Assembly (NCBI RefSeq): GCF_003932715.1
Contig: NZ_CP020700.1
Location: 7,152,501 to 7,216,500 of the forward strand
From: Streptomyces tsukubensis
GTDB lineage: Bacteria > Actinomycetota > Actinomycetes > Streptomycetales > Streptomycetaceae
DNA: 64,000 nt
Direction: 5' to 3'
Shown here: in pieces, positions 54,842-63,200 of the stretch
Layout: every line of letters begins with the position of its first letter
Numbering within the stretch: the first letter of the stretch is position 1
Made by a program: the position numbers and the translations under genes
The notes under the pieces: model-generated
What the model was told of the DNA's origin: nothing
Databases searched by the model: none
The model's input: only the letters and a program-made list of their open reading frames with translations

Positions 54842-56041
54842 TCAGCCCGTTGCGGCCGCCTCCGGCTCCTTCAGCCGATTGCCGTGCCGGGTGTAGACCG
54901 CCCAGATCACGACGGCGAGGGCCCAGATGGCCAGCGACGGCAGCCAGAACCGGTATCCACCGAGATGGCTGGCCCAGGCGAAGAGGAAGCCCGACAGCGG
55001 CACCGCACCGGTGATGAACATGCGGATGGTCGCGTTGGCCCGGCCGGCGACCTCCACGGGAATCGTCTCCTGCCGGTAGGTGATGGAGGCGACGTTGCTC
55101 CCTGCGACGGCAAAGCACTCGATCATGAAGCCGGCGACCTGGACGGGTGTCCACGGCGTCGCGACCAGGGTCAGAGAGGCGAGCCCCACCACCTGCCAAG
55201 CAAGAATTCGCCGCTCGGGGCCCCATCCGGGGAGGATCCTCGGCGCCAGGCGGCTCGCCACCGCACCCGACAACAGGCCGATCGCCATCAGCACCGAGAT
55301 GAGGGTGACGTTGATCTGCCGGTCGGCGAACTGCGTGATCAGTGCGGGCTCCAGCTGCCCGATCGCGATGTTGGTCATCGACATGGTGATCACGAGCCAG
55401 AGGATCTCCGGTTTGGCGACCCAGCGGAATCCGATGGTCAGGTCCCGGCGCAGAGCCGTCTTCTCCTCGTTGCCCGGCACCGGAGGCAGCAGCGCGGCGA
55501 CAGATCCGGCGCCCAGATAGAGCAGGGCTATGCACAGGGACGTGGCGGCGGGCCCCAGAAGCGAGAAGGCCGTGCCCCCGGCCAACAGCCCGATCACCTT
55601 GGAGAACTCAATGGCGGAGTTCAGCTTGGCAACTGCCAGAGCCCGGGCCGGCGCGCTCACCAAGGCGGGGATGAGCACGAACTGCCCGGTGATCGAGCTT
55701 GCGACACCGCCGAGACCCGACACCAGCACCAGCGCGGAGACGCTGACCGGATGGGAGATGAAGACGGCCAGCAGCACCAGGCACACCGCCTGCTGGACCT
55801 GGGCCAGAACAAAAATGCGACGCCTGTCGAACCGGTCGATGAGGGAGCCGATGACGGGTGAGGCGACGTAGCTGACGCCGCGCATCGCGAACGAGACCAG
55901 CGACATGGCTACCGAATCGGTCTCCGCCAGGACAGCGAGCGGGATCACGATGCCGAGTTGCCAGTCCGCGACCTTTGACAGCACGGTCGACCCGAGGAGG
56001 ACCCGGATTACCCGGGTGTCCGCCGGTGTCTGCGGGGTCAT
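54842..56041 (-). CDS. MFS transporter, enterobactin exporter (EntS)-like
   Basis: 399 aa with 12 membrane helices. PVIGSLIDRFDRRRIFVLAQ, in parts, is the loop 2-3 motif, and VASITYRQETIPVEVAGRANA, in parts, recalls the EntS/MFS_3 group that exports siderophores and peptides. It probably exports the product of this cluster. ATG 56041 has GGAG in its leader. A 585-bp non-coding gap separates it from the N-monooxygenase, so it may have its own promoter. Confidence 0.8.
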   Translation of the reverse strand: MTPQTPADTRVIRVLLGSTVLSKVADWQLGIVIPLAVLAETDSVAMSLVSFAMRGVSYVASPVIGSLIDRFDRRRIFVLAQVQQAVCLVLLAVFISHPVSVSALVLVSGLGGVASSITGQFVLIPALVSAPARALAVAKLNSAIEFSKVIGLLAGGTAFSLLGPAATSLCIALLYLGAGSVAALLPPVPGNEEKTALRRDLTIGFRWVAKPEILWLVITMSMTNIAIGQLEPALITQFADRQINVTLISVLMAIGLLSGAVASRLAPRILPGWGPERRILAWQVVGLASLTLVATPWTPVQVAGFMIECFAVAGSNVASITYRQETIPVEVAGRANATIRMFITGAVPLSGFLFAWASHLGGYRFWLPSLAIWALAVVIWAVYTRHGNRLKEPEAAATG

Positions 56042-56626
56042 GCGGTGCTCCAGTTGTCGTGTGGTGAGAGACCCCGGCCGGCGCTCATATGCCGTAAGGC
56101 CCGCCCTCACAGGCTCTTTGACGGAGAAACAGGTGGAAGTAATGCATCGTCAGTAGGCCTCGGATGCGGTGTGGGTCCTCCCTGCAGCCGCTGCCTTCCC
56201 GGATGGCAGGGTCGGAGACGGCAGGACGACCGCCCGGTTCTCGACGGGATCGTGCGGTGTTCCGGATCTGTAGGGCCAACCGGCCCCGGCCCACGCATGT
56301 CAAACGTGGTGGAACGGTGCTTCGGCCTTCCCACGGCGTGACGGGGCCGTTGTCACCCGCTGGGGCGTGTCCGCAGAGTGGCGCCGTCCGTCCGAGGGAC
56401 GGGGCCTGCGGCTCCCGCAGCTCTGCGGGAGAGTACTCGGGACATCCCGACAACGCAGGGGGAGTACCCCCACCCGCCCCGAGGGGCACAGGGGGAGAGT
56501 GAGCGTGCCGGGCGTCGCGGGGCAGGCGGGACTGTGCGGACACTGGTACAGAGCCCGCCGGCTTTTTGCAGGCGGCCGTCTTCCTCACTGCCCTCCCGAT
56601 GTGGGCGTGACATCTGTAGACAACCT
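56042..56626 (-). promoter_or_regulatory. long non-coding gap rich in inverted repeats
   Basis: 585 bp without a credible gene, between two same-strand genes. Around 56380-56470 inverted repeats are dense: CCGTCC/GGGACGG; a perfect 9-bp stem CTCCCGCAG-CT-CTGCGGGAG; then two related palindromic pieces, GAGAGTACTCGGG and GGGGGAGTACCCCC. The first two hairpins could end transcription of the N-monooxygenase gene, and the remainder probably holds a promoter for the MFS and acyltransferase genes. A structured leader or small RNA is possible. No iron-box-like palindrome was found. Confidence 0.4.
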
Positions 56627-57895
56627 CTAGGAAAGCGACCACGAGGCCAAACCGGAAAGTCGGCCGAGACGGTACCGCTCGCCCCCGACGATGGAGTTGA
56701 CGATGCGTGCGCTGCGCCACGACGCCAGGCTGAGATTGGGGTCCGCGATGCCGTGTGACTCCTCGGCGAAGTTCTGGACGTAGATCTGCAGGCCCTCGGG
56801 TCCGTCCCACTCCAGTGAGTAGTCCTCGCGGATCTCGAAGCGCTGGCCGTCCACCGTGACCCGCTCGCGCAGTGGTTCCAGGTAATCCGGGAAGTCGGCG
56901 CGGTAGCCGGTGCAGAAGATGACGATGTCCTCTGTTCGCCGTGCCGTGCGTCCACGGTCGTCGTCGTGCAGGGTCACGGTCAGCGCATCGCCGTCGCGGG
57001 CGAGGTCGAGCACGCGGTGGTTGGCGACGATCCGGTGCTCCAGCAGGCCGTCGGCGACCGTGCCGAGCTGGTAGAGGCGCCGGTAGATCCGCCGGAGCAG
57101 GTCCTCGGAGATGCCGTCGCTGGACAGGCGCTGCTGTTTCAGCAGATGGGAGCGCCGCTCGGCATCCAGGGAGTGGAAGTGCTCGACATAGGAGGGCGTG
57201 TACCAGTCGTTCGTGAAGGGCGAGTCGTCGATCGGCAGGAAGCCGGCGCGGCTGGAGACCCAGGTGAGGGACTGGGGCAGAGCCGCGTCGTCGGCGAGCA
57301 GGTAGTTGACCACCTCCGCGCCGCTCTGGCCCGCGCCCACCACCATGACGCGCCTGCCGGCGGTGGCCGGCCGACACGTCATGATGTCGCTGGAGTGCAA
57401 CACCTGGTCGCCCTGCAGGACAGCCGCGAAGTCGGGCAGGTACGGCGTCCGGCCGGAGCCGAGGGCCAGCGTGGCCGTCTGCGCGACTTCCCCGCTCTCG
57501 CACTCGATCTCGAAGCTGCCCTCGTTCAGCGAAACCGATTTCACCTTGTGCCCCCAGCGGACCGACGGGAGCTGCCGGGCCACCCAGCGGTAGTACTGCT
57601 CGAACTCCTGACGCGAGCTGCTCATCCCGTTCGCGACCGCAGACCGGAAGATCCGGCCCTCGTGCACCAGGAAGTTGAGATAGGTGAAGGGGTTGGTCGG
57701 GTCCACGAGGGTGACAAGGTCCTTGAGGAAAGAGACCTGGATCTCCGCCTCCGGCAGCATGAGTCCCGGATGCCACTGGAACTGCGGCTTGGCGTCGTAG
57801 AACCGTGCGGTGAGCCCGTCGACGGGCTGCGTGAGCGCCGCCAGACTCAGGTTGAAGGGCCCCACTCCGACCCCGATAACGTCGAACCTCTCCAT
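56627..57895 (-). CDS. L-lysine/L-ornithine N-monooxygenase
   Basis: 422 aa, SidA/IucD/PvdA family. DVIGVGVGPFNLSLAAL binds FAD, PGLMLPEAEIQVSFLKDLVTL is the substrate/flavin region, VMVVGAGQSGAEVVNYLL binds NADPH, and FCTGYRADFPDYL is the C-terminal A-T-G-Y-type motif. It hydroxylates the side-chain amine of lysine or ornithine, or a similar diamine, the first step to hydroxamates, nitrones and N-N bonded compounds. ATG 57895 has GAGGAAT upstream. It lies 84 bp after the kinase-like gene. Confidence 0.92.
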   Translation of the reverse strand: MERFDVIGVGVGPFNLSLAALTQPVDGLTARFYDAKPQFQWHPGLMLPEAEIQVSFLKDLVTLVDPTNPFTYLNFLVHEGRIFRSAVANGMSSSRQEFEQYYRWVARQLPSVRWGHKVKSVSLNEGSFEIECESGEVAQTATLALGSGRTPYLPDFAAVLQGDQVLHSSDIMTCRPATAGRRVMVVGAGQSGAEVVNYLLADDAALPQSLTWVSSRAGFLPIDDSPFTNDWYTPSYVEHFHSLDAERRSHLLKQQRLSSDGISEDLLRRIYRRLYQLGTVADGLLEHRIVANHRVLDLARDGDALTVTLHDDDRGRTARRTEDIVIFCTGYRADFPDYLEPLRERVTVDGQRFEIREDYSLEWDGPEGLQIYVQNFAEESHGIADPNLSLASWRSARIVNSIVGGERYRLGRLSGLASWSLS

Positions 57896-57979
57896 CGAGG
57901 ATTCCTCTCTGCGCGCGCCCGAGCTGCTCGACCGCCTCGCGTGGTCAGTGGTGGTCACGGTTGCTGTTGGGTCAGCCGG

Positions 57980-58852
57980 CTACCCCTGGCCGAAGTACCG
58001 GGCCAGTTTCGGGTGGGAGCACAACGCGGCCAGGCCGCGTTCCGTGTTGGCTTCCACCCCCGCGTGGTCGACTTGGTGGACGGTCCAGCCCAGGGAATCC
58101 GCGTACTCCCGGAAGAGCTTCGCCGTCTCGTCCTGCATACGGCTGAACGACTCCTCGCTGCGCTCGCCGGCCGGTCCGTAGTCCTCCAGCGCGCCTACGG
58201 CGCCGTTCTGGGCGGTGCGCCAGCGATAGGCGTAGGCGGAGGGGCCGTCGACGAGGATGCCGATGTCGGGGCGCAACAGTGACGAGCTGAAGATCACGTC
58301 GAGCAGTCCGCGGACAGTGCCGGCGAGCGAACCCACAGCTGCAGCCGCCGGGTCGCCCTCCTCCCTGCCCTGGAGCGCGAGCCGGTCGGCGACCGCGAGT
58401 TCCTTCAGGACGTGCTTGATGGGGTACGACTCCTGGACCACGACAGCGCCCCGGGCCACGGCTTGGCGGGTCACCTCGGATGCGAGGATGATGTTGCCCG
58501 CGATCTCCACAAAGGCCGCCGCGAGTGCTCCGGAGGCCCGGTTGTGCATGACGGGCTCGGCCGCGAGGTGGCGCTCCCACTGCTGCGCGTCCCAGACGTC
58601 GTAGCCGCGGGGGATGTCCAGCGGCTGCCCTTCCCGCAGCCCGCCGCCGTACAGGGTACGGAAGGACTCCAGCCACAGCTGCTGAAGGGGAACGGCCGGC
58701 CACGGGGTGGCGGTCTCCTCCAAGGCCGAACGCCAGGTGACCGTAACCACCTCCGCTCCGGCAGCCCGTGCGCGCTCCTCGAACGCCCGGCACAGGGTGC
58801 TCTTGCCGATCCCGTCGATGCCCAGGAAGGCGACGGTGAGTCCTTGGTTCAT
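57980..58852 (-). CDS. thymidylate-kinase-like P-loop protein
   Basis: 290 aa. FLGIDGIGKSTLCRAFEERA, in parts, is a P-loop (G-x-D-G-x-G-K-S-T) of the nucleotide/deoxynucleoside kinase type. VVVQESYPIKHVLKELAVADR resembles the region that carries the catalytic acidic residue and lid of dTMP kinases. It is longer than a housekeeping dTMP kinase (about 210 aa), and its middle 60 residues (WERHLAAEPVMHNRAS and neighbours) are unusual. In a biosynthetic cluster it may phosphorylate the product or an intermediate rather than dTMP. Confidence 0.72.
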   Translation of the reverse strand: MNQGLTVAFLGIDGIGKSTLCRAFEERARAAGAEVVTVTWRSALEETATPWPAVPLQQLWLESFRTLYGGGLREGQPLDIPRGYDVWDAQQWERHLAAEPVMHNRASGALAAAFVEIAGNIILASEVTRQAVARGAVVVQESYPIKHVLKELAVADRLALQGREEGDPAAAAVGSLAGTVRGLLDVIFSSSLLRPDIGILVDGPSAYAYRWRTAQNGAVGALEDYGPAGERSEESFSRMQDETAKLFREYADSLGWTVHQVDHAGVEANTERGLAALCSHPKLARYFGQG

Positions 58853-58925
58853 GGTTCTTGCCCTTCTCGGTCTTTCCTTCGTGCTGTCCGGGTGTTTGTG
58901 GCGCGCGGTGTGCTGTGTGGGCCGC

Positions 58926-60179
58926 TCAGCCCAGGTCGTCCAGACGCCGGGTGATCTCCTCGACGTAGCAACGCAGTCCCTCGATGCGGGAGGCGTCAAG
59001 ACCTTTGCGGACGAGCCCGGCGGCCGCAGCCCGGCTGTCGGCGGTGGCCAGTGCCTGGGCGAGGATCAGTTCGTAGCTCATCGGCCGGCCCGGGTCGAGT
59101 GAGCTGATCCAGCGCAGGCCCTCGACGTCGGCCAGGTCGAATCGAGTCAGTGCGCCCAGATCGGGAAAGTCGCCCAGCTCCCCGGGGTGGAGAAACAGCC
59201 GAGCTTCCATGCAGTGCCGGGAACGGTCCACGGGCAGTGTGTCCGGGGCGATGGCCTCCCCCCGGGCGATGCGCAGCTGGAGCTCGATCAGATCGGTGCC
59301 GGTCTGCCGTTCGGACATCCGGTAGGCCAGCGGGAGTCTGCCGTTGACCTCCAGAAAGTAGTAGCCGTCCGGCCCGGCGATGAACTCGACGGTCATGACG
59401 TTGCGCAGACCGAACGCGAGGGCGATACGGGCCGCGTCGACACGCATCGCCGCCAGAGTGGCGGCTCCGACGCCCGTGGCCGGAGCGACCTCCAGCAGCT
59501 TGAGCCCGTGCGAGATCAGCAAGCTCTCGCGCTCGCCGAGCGGAATCACGGTGCCGTGGTGGTCCACAGCCAACGAGACGCCGACGACCCGGTTGCCAGG
59601 AACGTACCGCTCCAGGTACCAGGCGGTGTCGGCGCCCCCATCGGCCAGCGCGTCCGCAACGTCCGCATACGAGTGCACGATGCGCACGCCCAGACCGCCT
59701 TCGCCGAAGTCCGGCTTGAGGACGGCGGGGAGGCCGATGTCCGCCAGCCGGGCGTGCACGTCCGCAAGGCCACGCGCGGTGGCGTGGGGCAGCACGGATA
59801 CGCCGATGTCCCGGGCCGCCCGGACGGCTGCAGCCTTGCTGCCGGCCAAGCGCAACGCGGCGGAAGGCGGGCCCACGTAGGCGACGTTCCTGGCTTCCAG
59901 GCCCTCGGCGAAGTCGGCGTCCTCTGCGAGCGCGCCGTAGCCCGGGTGGACACAGTCGACTCCGCTGCGGTCGACGGCCGCGAGAACCTGCTCGGCCGAG
60001 TCGTAGGTCTGCGCCTGCCCCCGGCCGGGAATCAGGACTGTCCGGTCGGCGTGGGTCAGGTGGATGTTCTGGGTGTCGTCGGCCGCAGCCAGTGCCGTCG
60101 TCCGGTAGCCGAGCCGGCGGGAGACCTGTGCTGCGTGGACGGCCACCGCTGCACGGTTGGCGATGAGGATGCTGCGCAT
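58926..60179 (-). CDS. stand-alone ATP-grasp protein, biotin-carboxylase-like
   Basis: 417 aa. ILIANRAAVAVHAAQVSRRLG is the biotin-carboxylase N-domain opening, VHPGYGALAEDADFAEGLE follows it, LKPDFGEGGLGVRIV is the ATP-grasp glycine loop, and VEFIAGPDGYYFLEVNGRL holds the Glu/Asn metal ligands and the Arg. Where carboxylases read E-M-N-T-R-I-Q-V-E-H, this reads EVNGRLPLAY: the Q-V and the general-base Glu are lost. There is no biotin carrier domain and no carboxyltransferase gene nearby. It is therefore probably an ATP-dependent ligase on an amino or carboxyl group. It lies 57 bp after the NRPS gene. Confidence 0.75.
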   Translation of the reverse strand: MRSILIANRAAVAVHAAQVSRRLGYRTTALAAADDTQNIHLTHADRTVLIPGRGQAQTYDSAEQVLAAVDRSGVDCVHPGYGALAEDADFAEGLEARNVAYVGPPSAALRLAGSKAAAVRAARDIGVSVLPHATARGLADVHARLADIGLPAVLKPDFGEGGLGVRIVHSYADVADALADGGADTAWYLERYVPGNRVVGVSLAVDHHGTVIPLGERESLLISHGLKLLEVAPATGVGAATLAAMRVDAARIALAFGLRNVMTVEFIAGPDGYYFLEVNGRLPLAYRMSERQTGTDLIELQLRIARGEAIAPDTLPVDRSRHCMEARLFLHPGELGDFPDLGALTRFDLADVEGLRWISSLDPGRPMSYELILAQALATADSRAAAAGLVRKGLDASRIEGLRCYVEEITRRLDDLG

Positions 60180-60236
60180 GGACGCTCCGCCTTTCGGGTT
60201 CGGGTGTTCAGGGGGCTGATGGACGGGGTGGCGTGC

Positions 60237-63200
60237 TCATCCGGACAGCCGGGACATCCAGCGCTCGCACGCCGCCGCGAGGCCACGTATCTGCTCCTCG
60301 CGGTCTACGTCCGCGCTGTACTGCCACGTCAGCCGCAGGAAGTCGGGTTCCGCCCCGGCGTAGACCTTGATCCGGTAGGGCTGGGTACGGTTGGGCGTCA
60401 TCTCGGTGCCCACTGCGGTGGCACGGACCCGGAACGGCGGTTCCAGGTCGTGTTCCCCCATGCGTGAGCCGAGGAAGTTCAGGTAGATATCGGCTGCCGG
60501 CAGTGCAGCGAGGCTGCCGCGGACCTCGTCCAGGTCGTGGAGGTAGCGCAGGGCTCCCCACGTCTGCTCCATGTCCCGGATGTCGGTGATCTGCTCGCGC
60601 AGCACCTGCGCCGTCTGCCGGTCGCTTGCTTCCTCGGGCAGTTCGAGCAGGTAGGGGGCGATGCTGTTGAGCCATCCGACCGCGTTCGCGAAACCGGGGC
60701 CTCCGGTGGGATCGGTGCGGCCGTGCCGGCACACATCGACGGCACCGACGCGACTGTTGGTCGCGTCGGCGGCAGCCGCGGCGAGGGCCGAAAGCAGCAG
60801 CTCCTCGACGCGGGCGGCGCCGGGGGCCGCGGGTCGTGGGATCAGCGTCTGGAGGGACTTGATGTGACTGAGGTGCATGCTGCCGTCCGGGCGGTCCGAG
60901 GGGAGTGGACGCAGAGACTCCCACCGCAGGGCCCGCCAGCGACGCAGGAACAATGCGCCCAGTGGGCCGTTCACCAAACGGCGGAGGACCGCGGCGTGGT
61001 CGGACCAGGACGAGGTGCCTGCCAGGGGGTGGACGACGCCGGCGGCGATCTCCCGGTAGGCCGTGACCAGTTCCCGCGCAATGACCTTCAGGGACATGCC
61101 GTCTGCCACGAGGTGGTGGAAGACCAGGAGCAGTACATCGCCGTCGGCGGAAGAAAAGTAGGCCGCCCTCCAGACGGGCCCGTCCCGCAGGCTCAGCGAT
61201 TGGTGCAGGCGGTCTGCCTCCTTCAGGAAAGCCTGGTCTCGGTCCCCGGGTCCGGGGCCGGAGAGATCGTGCCGGGACAGCGGTACGTCCGTCGGCCCCG
61301 AGTACGGCTCGGTCCTGATGCGGTTGCCCACCAGCCTCAGCCGTAGCGCGGAGTGGCGCCGGGCCAGGGCCGCCAGTGCCCCGGCGAGCGCTTCCCGGTC
61401 CACCGAGGCGTCGACATCGAGGACCAGCGAAACGTTGTAGTGGTCGCGGTCCTGGTAGTCCCATCCCAGGAAGCGATGCTGGGCGGGGGACAGGTCCGGT
61501 CGAGCTACTGTCTCCGGGGCGGGTACGGAAGCCGGCTCGAAGGCGCGTTCGGCCAGCTCGCCGAAGGTCCCGGTGGTGTACACGTCCGCAGGCCGGATTC
61601 GCAGACCGAGGTCGCCTGCCCGGATCGCCACTTCCATGGCACTGAGGCTGTCGCCCCCCAGGTCGAAAAAGTTGTCCTCCGGGTTGATCCGGGTGACGCC
61701 GAGGACGTCTCGCCAGATTCCGGCGAGGCCGTCACCTCCGTGCGGTCCGGGCCGGGCGAGCCTGCTGAGCGCGCGGCGGTCCGTCTTGCCGTTCGGGCTC
61801 AGCGGGATCTCCCGGACGGCGACGATGCGGTGCGGCACGGAGTAGGCGGGCAGGGCGCTGCCCAGCAGTGACCTCAGTTCGCCGGTGTCGACGGCGGCGC
61901 CCTCGGGCGGTACGACATACCCGACCAGCCGCAGCGCGTGGTGGCCCTGCTCGGCCACGACAGCGGCGGCGCGTACACCACCGAGCCGGAGGAGATGATC
62001 CTCGACCTCGGCCGGTTCCACCCGGTGGCCGCGGATCTTGACCTGGTCGTCGGTGCGACCCTCGTAGGCGATGCGGCCGTCGGAACGACGCCGGCCGAGG
62101 TCACCGGTGCGGTAGAGGCGTTCGCCGGGCCGGAAGGGATCGGGGATGAAGCGCTGGGCGGTCAGTTCGGGCCGGTCGAGGTAGCCGATCGCCAGACCCG
62201 GGCCGCCGATGTGGATCTCGCCGGTCTCGTCATCCGCGCAGCGACGCCCGTCCCGGAGGATCTCGACGACGGTGCGCGCAGCGGGGCGTCCGATGGTGAT
62301 GTCATCAGGCCGGACCTTCTCGGACAGCGAGTAGACAGAGGTCTCGGTGGGCCCGTAGATGTTCCACACAGCCCTGGCCTGGTCGAGTGACCTGGCCAGA
62401 GCAGGCGTCAGTGCCTCGCCGCCGGAGACGATCCGCAGGTGGCGGGGCGGTTGCCAGCCGTATGAGGTCAGTGCGGTGAAGAGGGACGGAGTGCCCATGA
62501 GGAAGGTGGCACCGCGTTCGGCGATGGCCTCGTCGAGCAGCCCGGGGTCGCGGGCGACGGCACGATCGACCACATGCACGGTGCCGCCGCAGATCAGCGG
62601 CAGGAGGATCTCCAGCTGGGCGAAGTCGAAAGAGAACGGGGCGAGCGCGAGCACCGAGTCCTCTTCGGTGAAGCAGAAGTCGTCCCGGCTGTACTGCAGG
62701 ATGTCGGCGATGCCGCGGTGGGTGAGCACTGCTCCTTTGGGGGTGCCGGTAGAGCCCGAGGTGTAGATGACGAAAGCGGCATGGTGGGCTTCGGACGTGC
62801 GGTCGAGGGCGGCGGTCCGCTGTCCGTCGCTGCCGGGCCGCTCGTCCGTGTACACGAGACGATGGTCGCCGGGGGGCGATGGAGGCTCGATGCCACGTCT
62901 GGTCAGCACGGCTGCCGGTCGGGCATCGTCGATCATGAAGCGCAGCCGGTCCGCGGGGTACTCGGGATCGAGGGGGAGGTAGGCGCAGCCGATCGTCAGG
63001 GCTGCGAGCAGACCCGCGACGAGGTCGCGGGAGCGGTCCAGGTGGATGGCGACCCGGTCGCCGGGACGTACCCCTGAAGCTTCCAGCAGCACTCCCAGCT
63101 CTTCGGCGCGAGCCATGAGCTGGCGGTAGGTCCAGGAGCCGTCCTGGTCTCGGACGGCGATTCGGCCGGGCACCCGGAGGGCCTGTTCACCCACCAGGGC

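Noticed and set aside
58926..60179. Acetyl-/propionyl-CoA carboxylase biotin carboxylase subunit
   Set aside because: The bicarbonate/general-base motif is missing, as are the biotin carrier domain and any carboxyltransferase gene.
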